Below are positions 5,533-5,547 of a DNA stretch of 5,547 bases, piece after piece; the stretch's first letter is position 1; each line of letters starts with the position of its first letter. The stretch comes from JBOGJI01 sp050747865. Its GTDB lineage: Bacteria; Acidobacteriota; Thermoanaerobaculia; Multivoradales; JAHEKO01. Made by a program: the position numbers and the translations under genes. The notes beneath the pieces are model-generated. The model did no database searches, was not told where the DNA came from, and saw only the letters and a list, made by a program, of their open reading frames with translations. The DNA lies in NCBI GenBank assembly GCA_050747865.1, contig JBOGJI010000081.1, positions 1 through 5,547 of the forward strand, read 5' to 3'.

Positions 5533-5547
5533 ATGGATGCGTTCCTC
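5533..5547 (+). CDS. Start of the next gene, possibly another ADOP permease, cut by the window edge
   Basis: An ATG six bases after the permease stop opens a frame reading MDAFL up to the last base. ADOP permeases often begin with a Met-Asp-x-Leu/Phe-Leu sequence followed by a DLRYALR-type segment, and these genes commonly occur in tandem. A further permease in the same operon is therefore a reasonable guess, but five residues cannot prove it. The ribosome-binding site is weak (GAG around 5521-5528), consistent with reinitiation after the upstream stop. A second ATG at 5537 is in another frame and is less well placed. Confidence 0.4.

Noticed and set aside
1..5547. CRISPR array, tRNA, rRNA, insertion sequence or phage attachment site
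   Set aside because: No regularly spaced repeats, cloverleaf, transposase-like protein or matching terminal repeats were seen on reading either strand. Short imperfect repeats could be missed by eye.

Overview
This is a high-GC bacterial window. Two of three coding lines sampled by hand gave 70-83% G+C inside the efflux genes, and about 63% inside the toxin-antitoxin module. The dominant theme is an ABC-type efflux cassette of the kind that is abundant in Acidobacteriota and related soil phyla such as Gemmatimonadota: a membrane-fusion adaptor, a stand-alone MacB/LolD-type ATPase and a long duplicated FtsX/MacB permease ('Acidobacterial duplicated orphan permease', ADOP). The tandem ADOP genes make Acidobacteriota or a neighbouring phylum the best guess. 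The window cannot prove this.

Layout. Positions 1-183 hold the last 60 codons of another MacB/ADOP-type permease on the plus strand. A short convergent gap (184-225) contains a C/G hairpin that may end transcription from both sides. Positions 226-800 on the minus strand encode a compact MazE/MazF-type toxin-antitoxin pair, antitoxin first, with the two genes overlapping at ATGA. The divergent gap 801-995 holds the antitoxin ribosome-binding site, a perfect 12-bp palindrome (likely operator), a plausible minus-strand promoter, and, just before the adaptor gene, a plus-strand match to a sigma-54 -24/-12 promoter. Positions 996-5526 are a tight plus-strand operon: adaptor, 20-bp gap, ATPase, ATGA overlap, ADOP permease. 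Six bases after the permease stop, an ATG opens a frame reading MDAFL, which looks like the start of a further ADOP permease cut by the window edge.

How it works together. The ATPase should power permeases of the MacB/FtsX mechanotransmission type in the inner membrane, with the adaptor bridging to the outer membrane. No outer-membrane channel, regulator or histidine kinase is visible here. The substrate cannot be read from the sequence. The toxin-antitoxin pair appears to be a small independent module lodged between two permease cassettes. No IS element, CRISPR array, tRNA or rRNA was recognised. Nothing here amounts to a clearly undescribed system. The most checkable novelties are the regulatory elements packed into 801-995.
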